This document shows, piece after piece, positions 25,661 to 34,183 of a stretch of 53,479 nucleotides of DNA (positions are counted from its first letter, which is position 1; each line of letters opens with the position of its first letter). Origin of the DNA: JBAXGW01 sp037139195 (GTDB lineage: Bacteria; Bacteroidota; Bacteroidia; Bacteroidales; JAHJDW01); NCBI GenBank assembly GCA_037139195.1, contig JBAXGW010000028.1, positions 1-53,479 of the forward strand, in the 5' to 3' direction. Made by a program: the position numbers and the translations under genes. Under the pieces are notes generated by a model that made no database searches, was not told the origin of the DNA, and was given only the letters and a program-made list of their open reading frames with translations.

Positions 25661-27148
25661 ATGGATATTTTAACATTATTGGTTGTTATACCCGTTCTCA
25701 CAATGATAGGTTTGTTTTTTGCAAACGACCTGCCAAAAGCACGTATAATATCTGCTATAGGAATGGGAATTGAATTAATTCTATCTTTTGTATTAGTATA
25801 TTTATATTACAAAGAAAGAAATGCTGGAAACATGGAACAATATTTATTTCAAATAGATTATGTTTGGTACTCGGCATTAAATATTCATTATTTTGTTGGT
25901 GTTGATGGTATTGCAGTTGCAATGATTATGCTTACATCAATAGTAATTTTCGCTGGGGTTTTTGCTTCATGGAAAATGGAATATTTATCTAAAGAATTCT
26001 TTATTTCGCTTATACTTTTAGTTTCGGGTGTTTATGGATTCTTTATTTCATTGGATTTATTCACCATGTTCTTATTTTATGAAGTTGCAGTTATTCCTAT
26101 GTATCTTTTAATTGGAATTTGGGGTAGTGGACCAAAAGAATACTCAGCTATGAAGCTAACTCTTATGCTTATGGGTGCATCGGCTTTCTTATTGGTAGGA
26201 ATTTTAGGAATTTATTTCTATTCAGCAGATGCTGGTGGTCAATTAACATTTAATATTTTAGATATAGCAAAACATAAAATGCCTATTGAAGCTCAACGCT
26301 TTTTCTTCCCGCTTACATTTGTAGGATTTGGTGTTTTAGGTGCTTTATTTCCCTTTCATACTTGGTCTCCTGATGGTCATGCTTCTGCGCCAACTGCTGT
26401 TTCTATGCTTCACGCAGGTGTGCTTATGAAACTTGGAGGTTATGGAGCATTAAAGGTTGCTATGTTCTTAATGCCTGATGCTGCTCAAGAAATGGCTTGG
26501 ATATTCTTAATACTTACAGGTATTAGTGTTGTATACGGTGCATTTGGAGCAATTGTTCAAACCGATTTAAAATACATTAATGCTTATTCTTCTGTTAGTC
26601 ATTGTGGTTTAGTATTATTCGCTGTATTAATGATGAACAAAACGGCAATGAATGGTGCAGTTATGCAAATGTTATCTCATGGTTTAATGACAGCTCTTTT
26701 CTTTGCATTGATTGGAATGATTTACGGAAGAACTCATACACGTTTGATTTCGCAAATGGGTGGTTTAATGAAAATTATGCCTTTCCTTGCTGTGTCATGG
26801 GTAATAGCTGGTTTTGCTTCTTTAGGTTTGCCTGGATTAAGTGGTTTCGTTGCTGAAATGACAATTTTTGTTGGTGCTTTCCAACACGTTGATATGTTCC
26901 ATAGAGTTTTCACAATTGCAGCTTGTGCTTCTATTGTAATCACAGCCGTTTATATTTTAAGAGTTGTAGGGAAAATTCTCTTCGGACCAGTTATCGACGA
27001 ACATCATTTACATTTAACTGATGCTACATGGTATGAAAAATTAACAATCATTACATTAATTGTTTCTATAGCATTTATTGGAATTTTACCTAGTATAGCA
27101 TCAAGTTTAATTAACGAAGGTTTATCTTCTATAGTTGCCAAATTTTAA
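25661..27148 (+). CDS. nuoM: NADH-quinone oxidoreductase subunit M
   Basis: 495-aa antiporter-like subunit. Key segments: FFVGVDGIAVAM-like start region, FLFYEVAVIPMYLLIGIWG with the conserved glutamate, FPFHTWSPDGHASAPTAVSMLHAGVLMKLGGYG and MQMLSHGLMTALFFALIGMIY. It is 10 nt after nuoL. Confidence 0.95.
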   Translation: MDILTLLVVIPVLTMIGLFFANDLPKARIISAIGMGIELILSFVLVYLYYKERNAGNMEQYLFQIDYVWYSALNIHYFVGVDGIAVAMIMLTSIVIFAGVFASWKMEYLSKEFFISLILLVSGVYGFFISLDLFTMFLFYEVAVIPMYLLIGIWGSGPKEYSAMKLTLMLMGASAFLLVGILGIYFYSADAGGQLTFNILDIAKHKMPIEAQRFFFPLTFVGFGVLGALFPFHTWSPDGHASAPTAVSMLHAGVLMKLGGYGALKVAMFLMPDAAQEMAWIFLILTGISVVYGAFGAIVQTDLKYINAYSSVSHCGLVLFAVLMMNKTAMNGAVMQMLSHGLMTALFFALIGMIYGRTHTRLISQMGGLMKIMPFLAVSWVIAGFASLGLPGLSGFVAEMTIFVGAFQHVDMFHRVFTIAACASIVITAVYILRVVGKILFGPVIDEHHLHLTDATWYEKLTIITLIVSIAFIGILPSIASSLINEGLSSIVAKF

Positions 27149-27175
27149 CATTCAGACTTCAAAATATTTAAAAAT

Positions 27176-28624
27176 ATGAATACAGTAACTAATTTTAATA
27201 TTTCAGACTTGATGCTTATGCGTCAGGAATTGCTTTTAATAGCTTTGTTTTCTATAATATTGATTATTGAAGTTTTTAGAAGAAGTAAAGATGCATCCTA
27301 TATGCTGCCATTTACCTTTGTTGCTTTTGGCTTAATCACAATTGCTGGCTTTTTTGAAGCACCAACAGGAAATTTATTTGGAGGAATGTTTCAAGTAGAT
27401 GCTTTGCGCATAACAATGAAAAACATTTTAAATGTTGGTACGTTTATCGTTTTATTGCAATCTTATACTTGGCTTAAAAAAGAAGAAAATGTTTTTAGAA
27501 TAAGTGAATATTTTATCCTGTTAATTATTACTCTTACAGGTATGAATTTCATGATTTCTTCTGGCGATTTCCTAATGTTTTATATTGGTTTAGAAATTGC
27601 AACTATTCCATTAGCCATATTGGCAGCTTATGATCGTACATCAAAAATATCTGCTGAAGCAGGTATTAAATTAATTCTTATGTCTGCATTATCATCAGGT
27701 GTTATGCTTTATGGTATATCTATGATATATGGAACTACAGGAAGCGTTTATTTTGATGTTGTGTCTACAAAAATTGCAATGGATAGCTTACAATTGTTAG
27801 CATTTATATTCTTTTTCTCTGGTATGGCTTTTAAAATTTCATTAGTTCCTTATCACTTATGGGCTGCTGATGTATACGAAGGTGCTCCAACAAGTATTTC
27901 TTCCTATTTGTCGGTAATTTCTAAAGGTGCTGCAGTTTTTATCTTTACAATAGTTCTTTTTACTGTATTTAAAACATTAGCTCCAATGTGGGAACTTGTC
28001 CTTTATACAATTATCATTATCACTATTACTATTGGTAATTTATTTGCACTTCGTCAAACTAATCTAAAACGTTTCTTGGCATTTTCATCAATTGCTCAAG
28101 CTGGTTTCTTATTACTTGGGGTTATTAGCGGAACAGCCGAAGGTATGGCGTCTGTTGTGTATTTTGCTATGATTTACATCTTTTCTAACTTAGCTGCTTT
28201 TGGAATTGTTGCTGCTATTGAAAACAAAACTGGCAAATTGAAAGTTGAAGATTATAATGGTTTATATCAATCAAATCCAAAATTAAGTTTGTTAATGTTG
28301 GTTTCAATGTTTTCTTTAGCTGGTATTCCTCCAGTAGCTGGATATTTTGGTAAGTTCTTCTTGTATATGTCTGCAGTTAGAGGCGGTTCTTTGTCAATGT
28401 ATATTTTAGTGTTAATTGCTATTGTAAATACTATTATATCTCTTTATTACTATTTGCAAATTGTAAAAGCAATGTTCTTAACAACATCAGAAAATCCAAT
28501 ACCATATTTTAAAAATGATTTTCCAACTCGTTTGAGTTTGATATTGTGCTTTGCTGGTATATTTGTAATTGGGTTCTTAGCTATGATTTACAACTTTATA
28601 TTAAGCAATAGTTTTGGTATTTAA
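27176..28624 (+). CDS. nuoN: NADH-quinone oxidoreductase subunit N
   Basis: 482-aa antiporter-like subunit and last nuo gene. It shows FLMFYIGLEIATIPLAILAAYDR, KISLVPYHLWAADVYEGAPTS and RFLAFSSIAQAGFLLLGV. No nuoE, nuoF or nuoG genes exist anywhere between nuoA and here or directly after, so the complex encoded is the 11-subunit form. A repeat-containing spacer follows. Confidence 0.95.
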   Translation: MNTVTNFNISDLMLMRQELLLIALFSIILIIEVFRRSKDASYMLPFTFVAFGLITIAGFFEAPTGNLFGGMFQVDALRITMKNILNVGTFIVLLQSYTWLKKEENVFRISEYFILLIITLTGMNFMISSGDFLMFYIGLEIATIPLAILAAYDRTSKISAEAGIKLILMSALSSGVMLYGISMIYGTTGSVYFDVVSTKIAMDSLQLLAFIFFFSGMAFKISLVPYHLWAADVYEGAPTSISSYLSVISKGAAVFIFTIVLFTVFKTLAPMWELVLYTIIIITITIGNLFALRQTNLKRFLAFSSIAQAGFLLLGVISGTAEGMASVVYFAMIYIFSNLAAFGIVAAIENKTGKLKVEDYNGLYQSNPKLSLLMLVSMFSLAGIPPVAGYFGKFFLYMSAVRGGSLSMYILVLIAIVNTIISLYYYLQIVKAMFLTTSENPIPYFKNDFPTRLSLILCFAGIFVIGFLAMIYNFILSNSFGI

Positions 28625-28666
28625 AAATAGTTGAAAAACAAGCTAAAAGTTAATTGAAATCCGCGA

Positions 28667-28724
28667 CTTCGATTCCGCTCAGTCGCAGGAAGTAAAGAAT
28701 TTAGGAGGCTGAGCGGAGTCGAAG
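28667..28724. repeat. Inverted pair of the CTGAGCGGAGTCGAAG repeat
   Basis: CTTCGATTCCGCTCAG (28667-28682) and CTGAGCGGAGTCGAAG (28709-28724) are inverted copies that could pair over 16 positions with one G-T wobble, with a 26-nt loop. It is the same element as at 2779-2995. It lies 43 nt after nuoN. Confidence 0.85.
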
Positions 28725-28765
28725 CCAAAGAAATAGATTTTATTTTATTATAAAGATATAAAAGC

Positions 28766-29089
28766 ATGAATACTTTAAAAACTTGGAAAAGACAAATTGA
28801 AGAAATAGAAGGTATACGTTATACTCTTGTTGAAAAAGGCATTAGTGAAGAGCGAATGAATTTTCTGAAAGATGTTCTTGAATTTAATAAATTTAATGTT
28901 AAAGTAACTTCTAATGAAGATGCTACTTATACTATTTTGGTAACAGACTTGTTGTTTAACCCAATATTAGCAGTGTATGACTGTAGTTTGAAAAATGCCA
29001 AAGGTGAAGTAATATCACCCGCATACTGGAATATGGACACAAAAATATGTGATTCGAGATACTGGGTAATAAAAAGAAAGAAACAATAG
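28766..29089 (+). CDS. Hypothetical protein downstream of nuoN
   Basis: 107-aa soluble protein of unknown function, with no signal peptide or membrane helix. The N-terminus is helical and charged (LKTWKRQIEEIEGIRYTLVEKG), followed by alternating strands (FNVKVTSNEDATYTILVTDLLF) and a C-terminal PAYWN..DSRYWVIKRKKQ. It lies 141 nt after nuoN, beyond an inverted repeat, and is closed by a strong terminator. I do not recognise it; the compact alpha/beta pattern suggests a small folded domain. Confidence 0.65.
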   Translation: MNTLKTWKRQIEEIEGIRYTLVEKGISEERMNFLKDVLEFNKFNVKVTSNEDATYTILVTDLLFNPILAVYDCSLKNAKGEVISPAYWNMDTKICDSRYWVIKRKKQ

Positions 29090-29108
29090 TTTACTAATAA
29101 AACAAAAA

Positions 29109-29145
29109 AAAACAGCCAATTTGATTTTCAAATTGGCTGTTTTTC
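29109..29145. terminator. Bidirectional rho-independent terminator
   Basis: AAAACAGCCAATTTGA pairs with TCAAATTGGCTGTTTT around a TTT loop. The T run follows on the plus strand and the A run precedes it, so it can serve both the nuo-side transcript and the convergent minus-strand operon ending at 29160. Confidence 0.9.
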
Positions 29146-29159
29146 GTTTAAACCTGCTG

Positions 29160-29333
29160 CTATTTTGGTTCCCAAAAACATCTTTTTGGAGAAACTATTA
29201 AATTTTCTTCTTTTAATTGATTCATTATTTTTTCAACATCTTTTTTGTCGATGCCCGATAATTCAGCTATTTCGCCTGCTTTTAATGGCTTTGCAGCTTT
29301 TTTCATTGCTTCTAATACTTTTTCTTTGCTCAT
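29160..29333 (-). CDS. Small winged-helix DNA-binding protein
   Basis: 57-aa protein, shorter than usual gene-calling limits. The translation starts MSKEKVLEAMKKAAKPLKAG and ends SPKRCFWEPK before a TAG at 29160-29162. It has a helix-turn-helix layout: helix 1 (KEKVLEAMKKA), KPLKAGEIAELSGI as the helix-turn, DKKDVEKIMNQLKEEN as recognition helix, then a short wing with Cys-Phe-Trp. It resembles the small stand-alone winged-helix regulators found in Bacteroidota and archaea. It is 12 nt after the FKBP gene in the same direction, so it is probably the last gene of that operon. Targets unknown. Confidence 0.75.
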   Translation of the reverse strand: MSKEKVLEAMKKAAKPLKAGEIAELSGIDKKDVEKIMNQLKEENLIVSPKRCFWEPK

Positions 29334-29345
29334 AACAGTAATTAT

Positions 29346-29861
29346 TTATTGGTTTAGTATTTCTAAATCGTATATCAAGGTTGCTTTTGATGGTATTCTA
29401 TTTTGATCGCCTAATAAGCCATAAGCTAAATGTGAAGGCACAATAACAATTGCTTGGTCACCTTTTCTCATTAATTGAAGTGCTTCATTCAATCCTGAAA
29501 CCTCGTATTTCCCAATCTCTAAATTAAGCAGTCCGTCGTTTGATGAATCGTAGCAATTTTCACCATTAATTAAAGATAGTTTGTATTTTAGCTTTAGTCT
29601 ATCGTTATTTTTAATTGAAGCTCCATTTCCTTCTTTGTATATCCAAAATCGAACGCCAGAGTTAGTATTTTTTACATTCCATTTTCGTCTTTCAATATAA
29701 GCATTTATTTCGTCATTTTCGTTTCGGCTTAGATGTTTGTTTACATTAACCATTCTCTCTTTTACTATTTCGTCGTTTATGGGTTTAATAACATTGTTTT
29801 TATTTTCGCTTCCACAAGAATAAAACAAAAATAATAGAATAAACAAAAATAGATTATGCAT
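29346..29861 (-). CDS. FKBP-type peptidyl-prolyl cis-trans isomerase, lipoprotein
   Basis: 171-aa lipoprotein (lipobox ending LFYSC, Cys16) with a C-terminal FKBP domain from about residue 70: GVRFWIYKEGNG.., NDRLKLKYKLSLING, GLNEALQLMRKGDQAIVIVPSHLAYG and RIPSKATLIYDLEIL. These match the FKBP fold that speeds proline isomerisation, here for exported proteins. It is 7 nt after nrnA in the same operon. The domain is short but complete. Confidence 0.9.
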   Translation of the reverse strand: MHNLFLFILLFLFYSCGSENKNNVIKPINDEIVKERMVNVNKHLSRNENDEINAYIERRKWNVKNTNSGVRFWIYKEGNGASIKNNDRLKLKYKLSLINGENCYDSSNDGLLNLEIGKYEVSGLNEALQLMRKGDQAIVIVPSHLAYGLLGDQNRIPSKATLIYDLEILNQ

Positions 29862-29868
29862 GATAAAA

Positions 29869-30888
29869 TTATTTGCTGATTGAATGTTTAATTTCTTTTT
29901 TATTAATCAAAACTATTTTCTCAAATAAAAGAAGTGCTTCATGTAAAGGTAATTGTAAAAAACCACCAGCGGCATTTTTGTGTCCACCACCGTTGAAGTA
30001 CTCACGAGCGAGAATATTTACATTGAAGCTCCCTTTTGAACGAATTGAAATTTTTATTTTATCTTCTTTTTCGATAAAAATAGCTGAAACATTAATGTTT
30101 TTTATTGATAATGGATAATTTACAATTCCTTCGGTGTCACCGTCTTGGTGATTGAATTTTAATAATTCGTCTTTAGTTAAATAAATATAAGCAGCATTGC
30201 ATTCAGAAATAACTTTAAGATTGTTTCCTAAACAATGTCCAAGTATTTTTATTCTAGATTCATTGTAATTATCATAAATGTTTTGATTTATAATAACAGG
30301 CTCAATTCCTGTTTTTAATAATTCCGATACGGCTAAAAAAGTTTTCGAACTCAACGAATAACTGAAATTACCTGTATCGGTGAGAATGCCTGCATATAAG
30401 CACATTGCGATGCTTTTATCAATTAATGGAGCACCATAAGCATGAAAAATAAAATCAAAAACTAATTCACAGGTTGAAGAAACAGAAATGTCAGAATGAA
30501 TAATATCTACAAAATTCTCTGGTTCTAAATGATGATCGAATAATATTTTATATGCGGGGCTTTTTACAATGCATGAACCTAAATTGTTAGTTCTATTTGC
30601 GGCATTAAAATCCACCATTATTAGCAAATCACTACTTAGAATATAGTTTTCGGCAAGTTCTTGATTGTCTGATGCAATCGTAATGTTTTCAGCATTTGGC
30701 ATCCACTTTAAAAATTCAGGAAAACCATTTGGTGTTATAACTTTAATATCTGCTGTTGTTTTGTACAACAAATTGTACAAAGCTAATGATGAGCCAATTG
30801 CATCTCCGTCAGGATTAACATGGCATATAATAGCAATTTTTTTACTTGTAGCTATTTTTTCTTTTGTTTGTTTGTAAATTTTAACCAA
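29869..30888 (-). CDS. nrnA: DHH/DHHA1 family phosphoesterase (NrnA-like)
   Basis: 339-aa bifunctional oligoribonuclease/pAp-phosphatase type enzyme that degrades 2-5-nt RNA and pAp. The DHH domain has HVNPDGDAIGSSLAL (23-37), VDFNAANRTNNLG (about 92-104) and the DHH triad at 118-120, all metal-binding. The DHHA1 domain ends with FNGGGHKNAAGGFLQ. It starts the minus-strand operon nrnA-FKBP-winged helix, divergent from ndk. Confidence 0.9.
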   Translation of the reverse strand: MVKIYKQTKEKIATSKKIAIICHVNPDGDAIGSSLALYNLLYKTTADIKVITPNGFPEFLKWMPNAENITIASDNQELAENYILSSDLLIMVDFNAANRTNNLGSCIVKSPAYKILFDHHLEPENFVDIIHSDISVSSTCELVFDFIFHAYGAPLIDKSIAMCLYAGILTDTGNFSYSLSSKTFLAVSELLKTGIEPVIINQNIYDNYNESRIKILGHCLGNNLKVISECNAAYIYLTKDELLKFNHQDGDTEGIVNYPLSIKNINVSAIFIEKEDKIKISIRSKGSFNVNILAREYFNGGGHKNAAGGFLQLPLHEALLLFEKIVLINKKEIKHSISK

Positions 30889-31003
30889 TTATTTTTGTTT
30901 TTAATAGAATTAGCTCTTATTTTTAGCGAATAAATAAAAGCTTAAAACATTATTAACATAATGTTATTGCACAAATATAATTAAATTAAAAACATTATAC
31001 AAC

Positions 31004-31423
31004 ATGGCTGGCAACTTAACTTTTTCGATGATTAAACCTTATGCGGTTCAACAAAATTACATTGGAGCAATTTTGCATATTATCAATGAGCATGGCTTTA
31101 AAATAAAATCGATGCGTATGCTTAAACTGCATAAAGCAGATGCTGAAAATTTTTATAAAATACATCAAGAAAAGCCTTTTTTTAATGGACTTGTTGAATT
31201 TATGTCCTCAGGGCCAATTGTTGCACTTATTCTTGAAAAAGAAAATGCGGTAGAAGATTTTAGAAAAATTATTGGTAATACTAACCCTGAAGTTGCAGAA
31301 CAAGGAACAATAAGAAAAATATTTGGAAAATCTATTGAGAAAAATGCAGTGCATGGCTCTGATAGCGATGAAAATGCATTAATAGAAGCAAATTTCTTTT
31401 TCTCGGCAAGAGAACGATATTAA
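31004..31423 (+). CDS. ndk: Nucleoside-diphosphate kinase
   Basis: 139-aa NDP kinase that balances NTP pools by phosphate transfer through a histidine. The catalytic motif is NAVHGSDSDENA with His117, and the N-terminal LTFSMIKPYAVQ matches the family nucleotide-binding start. Length is standard. It is monocistronic, divergent from nrnA, and followed by a terminator. Confidence 0.97.
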   Translation: MAGNLTFSMIKPYAVQQNYIGAILHIINEHGFKIKSMRMLKLHKADAENFYKIHQEKPFFNGLVEFMSSGPIVALILEKENAVEDFRKIIGNTNPEVAEQGTIRKIFGKSIEKNAVHGSDSDENALIEANFFFSARERY

Positions 31424-31450
31424 TCTTTTTATTATTAGATTTGCAATTGA

Positions 31451-31483
31451 AACACTTTAGAATAATCTAAGGTGTTTTTTTGT
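31451..31483 (+). terminator. Terminator after ndk
   Basis: AACACTTTAGA pairs with TCTAAGGTGTT (11 bp, one G-T pair) over a 4-nt loop, followed by a T run. It lies 27 nt after the ndk stop. Confidence 0.85.
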
Positions 31484-31500
31484 TTATATAATACGATAAA

Positions 31501-32985
31501 ATGAAAACACTTGTTAATAATAAATTTGTCAAATATTTAATTATATCACTGATATTTATATTATTAGTTTATTATCCTGTTTTTCAATTTCTTGATTTTA
31601 TTCCACTGTATAAATGGGATGAATCTCGATTGGCTATAAATGCCTTTGAAATGCATCGTAATGGGAATTGGATAGTTACATACTTTGAAGGAAATCCTGA
31701 TATGTGGAGCACAAAGCCACCCCTGATGATATGGATTCAAGTGTTCTTTATAAAGCTACTTGGAGTAAATGACCTTGCAATAAGGCTTCCATCAGCATTG
31801 GCTGCATTTAGTGTTTGCTTGCTTTTGTTTTTAGGAGCCATAAAATATTTAAAAAGCCACATTCTAGGTTTTATATGGGTTTTGTTGTTACTTACGTCTA
31901 ATGCATTCATTGGGCATCACATTTCTCGAACAGGCGATTATGATACACTATTAGTGTTAATGTCATTTTGCTATGTGTTTTCTTGGTATTTCTTTATCGA
32001 AAGAAATAATATTAAATTTATTTATCTTACTTTTTTGTTTTTAACATTAGCGGTTTTGACAAAAGGAGTGGCGGGGTTATTTTTTACACCAACATTATTT
32101 ATTTGGATGTTGCTAAATAACAAAACGCTATCAGTGCTTAAAAATAAAAATATTTTCATTGGATTTGCAGGGTTTCTTTCAATTGTTTTAGGCTATTATT
32201 TTTTAAGAGAAAGTTATAATCCTGGATTTTTAAAAGCAGTTTACGTTAACGAACTTGGAGGTCGGTTTTCTGGAAATATTGAAGGTCATCACGAAGGATT
32301 TTGGTTTTTCTTTGACCAGCTAAAAGAAAAGCGTTTGACTAATTGGTTTACAATAATTCCGTTTGGATTATTAATAGGCTGGTTTCACGTAGATGGAAGA
32401 ATTAGAGCAATTTCAAAATATACTTCATTGGCAATAATTCAATATCTTTTAATAATATCAATTTCACAAACAAAGTTAGAATGGTACGATGCTCCATTAT
32501 TTCCTCTTATTGCTATAACAAATGGGTTTGGGGTATTCTTTGTTTATGAAATTTTAAAGAATACTAAAATTTTTAATGATTATTTGAAATTCAATTTTAT
32601 TCCACTCGTTTTTTTGTATTTCATTTTTCAGTTGCCTTATCGCGAAGTACATGCAAAAACATTTAAACCTAATAGAGATGTGAGAGAGGATGGATTGTAT
32701 GATATCTGTTATTTTATGAAAGATGCAGCACAGGGAAAACGAAATATTGATAACTTTTGCATTTGTTATAATGGCTACCAATCTCAAAATATTTTTTATT
32801 TAGATTGGTTGAAAGAGAAGAATATCAATATTGAGAAAAGAGAAATTGAGCAAATCAAAGAGAATGATCTTATTTTTGTTAATCAAAAAGATGTTATTGG
32901 TCAAATTGATCGTTTGTTTGAAAACATGGTTGTTGACTCTTTAAGAACAGTGAAAGTTATTAAAATTGGCAAAATGAAATATTAG
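31501..32985 (+). CDS. Glycosyltransferase family 39-like membrane protein
   Basis: 494-aa polytopic protein with about ten hydrophobic helices. The first loop has YKWDESRLAINAFEMHRNGNWIVTYF..., including the acidic DE pair, then MWSTKPPLMIWIQ and a RLPSALAAF segment. This is the pattern of ArnT/PMT-type transferases, which move a sugar from a polyprenyl-phosphate donor on the outer face of the inner membrane. The acceptor (lipid A, protein or glycan) cannot be read from sequence. Monocistronic. Confidence 0.85.
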   Translation: MKTLVNNKFVKYLIISLIFILLVYYPVFQFLDFIPLYKWDESRLAINAFEMHRNGNWIVTYFEGNPDMWSTKPPLMIWIQVFFIKLLGVNDLAIRLPSALAAFSVCLLLFLGAIKYLKSHILGFIWVLLLLTSNAFIGHHISRTGDYDTLLVLMSFCYVFSWYFFIERNNIKFIYLTFLFLTLAVLTKGVAGLFFTPTLFIWMLLNNKTLSVLKNKNIFIGFAGFLSIVLGYYFLRESYNPGFLKAVYVNELGGRFSGNIEGHHEGFWFFFDQLKEKRLTNWFTIIPFGLLIGWFHVDGRIRAISKYTSLAIIQYLLIISISQTKLEWYDAPLFPLIAITNGFGVFFVYEILKNTKIFNDYLKFNFIPLVFLYFIFQLPYREVHAKTFKPNRDVREDGLYDICYFMKDAAQGKRNIDNFCICYNGYQSQNIFYLDWLKEKNINIEKREIEQIKENDLIFVNQKDVIGQIDRLFENMVVDSLRTVKVIKIGKMKY

Positions 32986-33041
32986 CTATGTGAATTTCTA
33001 TGAATTAACAAAAAAAATGAAAGACATTCTTTGGTTATTTT

Positions 33042-33476
33042 TTAGGCAATATCTTTCGAAATTTCTTTGTCCAAATCCTTTAAAAACAGTTCTCTATCCT
33101 TTGGTGAAATAGCAATTTCGAAGCCTGTTTTGCTTTTTAATAATATCTGATTGTTAGATAATGCTGGTGCGCGTTTGCTTGCTTTTACCTCTGTTATTTC
33201 AATGATGTTGTCAATTTTCATAAAAAAGGTTCTAAATAATCCAAAGCGAATAATCAAATTTCCACCTTTTATTCTGTATTCCGTCATAAACCAAACAAAT
33301 GCACTGAAATTTAAAAACAACAGGCTTCCAAATAATAATAAATGGGTTGGAATGATATTCAGTGCTTCGATAATATTTGAAATGCGAATAACTGAAATAA
33401 TTAACATCAAAACAGTCGGACTCCAAATCAAGAGTCCGTGTTTTAAATCTTTTTCTGATTTGTATACTTTATTCAT
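33042..33476 (-). CDS. PH-domain membrane protein
   Basis: 144 aa with two hydrophobic helices (about 14-33 and 42-63) followed by a beta-rich domain (EYRIKGGNLIIRFGLFRTFFMKIDNII). The YRI..G.L.I..G....-I.I..I pattern is that of bacterial PH domains of the YdbT/bPH type. Function unknown. It is 4 nt after the FAH-family gene on the same strand. Confidence 0.7.
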   Translation of the reverse strand: MNKVYKSEKDLKHGLLIWSPTVLMLIISVIRISNIIEALNIIPTHLLLFGSLLFLNFSAFVWFMTEYRIKGGNLIIRFGLFRTFFMKIDNIIEITEVKASKRAPALSNNQILLKSKTGFEIAISPKDRELFLKDLDKEISKDIA

Positions 33477-33480
33477 GTTT

Positions 33481-34095
33481 TTATCTTATGCTAACTTCAA
33501 GCATTTTTTTGTCTTCAATATAAGCAACTAAATCATCTCCGATTTTAACTGGACCAACGCCAACAGGTGTTCCTGTATATATTAAATCACCAATTTTAAG
33601 TGTGAAAAATTGAGAAATATACGATACTAAATGGTCAAACTTAAAAATCAAATCGTTGGTATTTCCTTTCTGGATAACAACATTGTTTCTGGTTAAATGG
33701 AAATTGATGTTATTCAAATCAGCAAATTCTTCTTTTGGAATAAATATTTGACTAATAGGAGCAGAGCCATCAAATGCTTTGGCTTTTTCCCAAGGCAATC
33801 CTTTGTCTTTCGAATGACGTTGAATATCGCGAGCTGTAAAATCAATGCCTATTCCAATACTGTCGTAATAGGTGTTTGCGAATTTTTCTTGAATATTCTT
33901 ACCAACTTTATTAATATGTAAAACTATTTCTGTCTCATAATGTATATCTTTTGAAAAATCGGGATAAAAAAATGGTTGATTTTTTTGCAAAAGAGCAGTA
34001 TCGGGTTTAATAAATAAAACAGGTTCTGTTGGGACTTCGTGATTTAATTCTTTTATATGTTCAAGGTAATTTTGACCTACACAAATTATTTTCAT
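33481..34095 (-). CDS. Fumarylacetoacetate hydrolase family protein
   Basis: 204-aa FAH-fold enzyme. MKIICVGQNYLEHIKELNHE is the usual start of short FAH-family members, so the ATG at 34095 is chosen over one 54 nt upstream. Metal-binding motifs are HYETEIVLHI (acidic pair), a GIDFTARDIQ segment, and GDLIYTGTPVGVGPV. The family includes acylpyruvases and oxaloacetate decarboxylases/tautomerases; the substrate here is not determined. Confidence 0.9.
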   Translation of the reverse strand: MKIICVGQNYLEHIKELNHEVPTEPVLFIKPDTALLQKNQPFFYPDFSKDIHYETEIVLHINKVGKNIQEKFANTYYDSIGIGIDFTARDIQRHSKDKGLPWEKAKAFDGSAPISQIFIPKEEFADLNNINFHLTRNNVVIQKGNTNDLIFKFDHLVSYISQFFTLKIGDLIYTGTPVGVGPVKIGDDLVAYIEDKKMLEVSIR

Positions 34096-34183
34096 AGTAC
34101 AGTTTTTATAGTTTTTTTTATAGTGTCTGAGTTGTGGTTGCCAAAGCAAGCAAAATAAAAGTTTGTAAATATTAATGCTTTTA

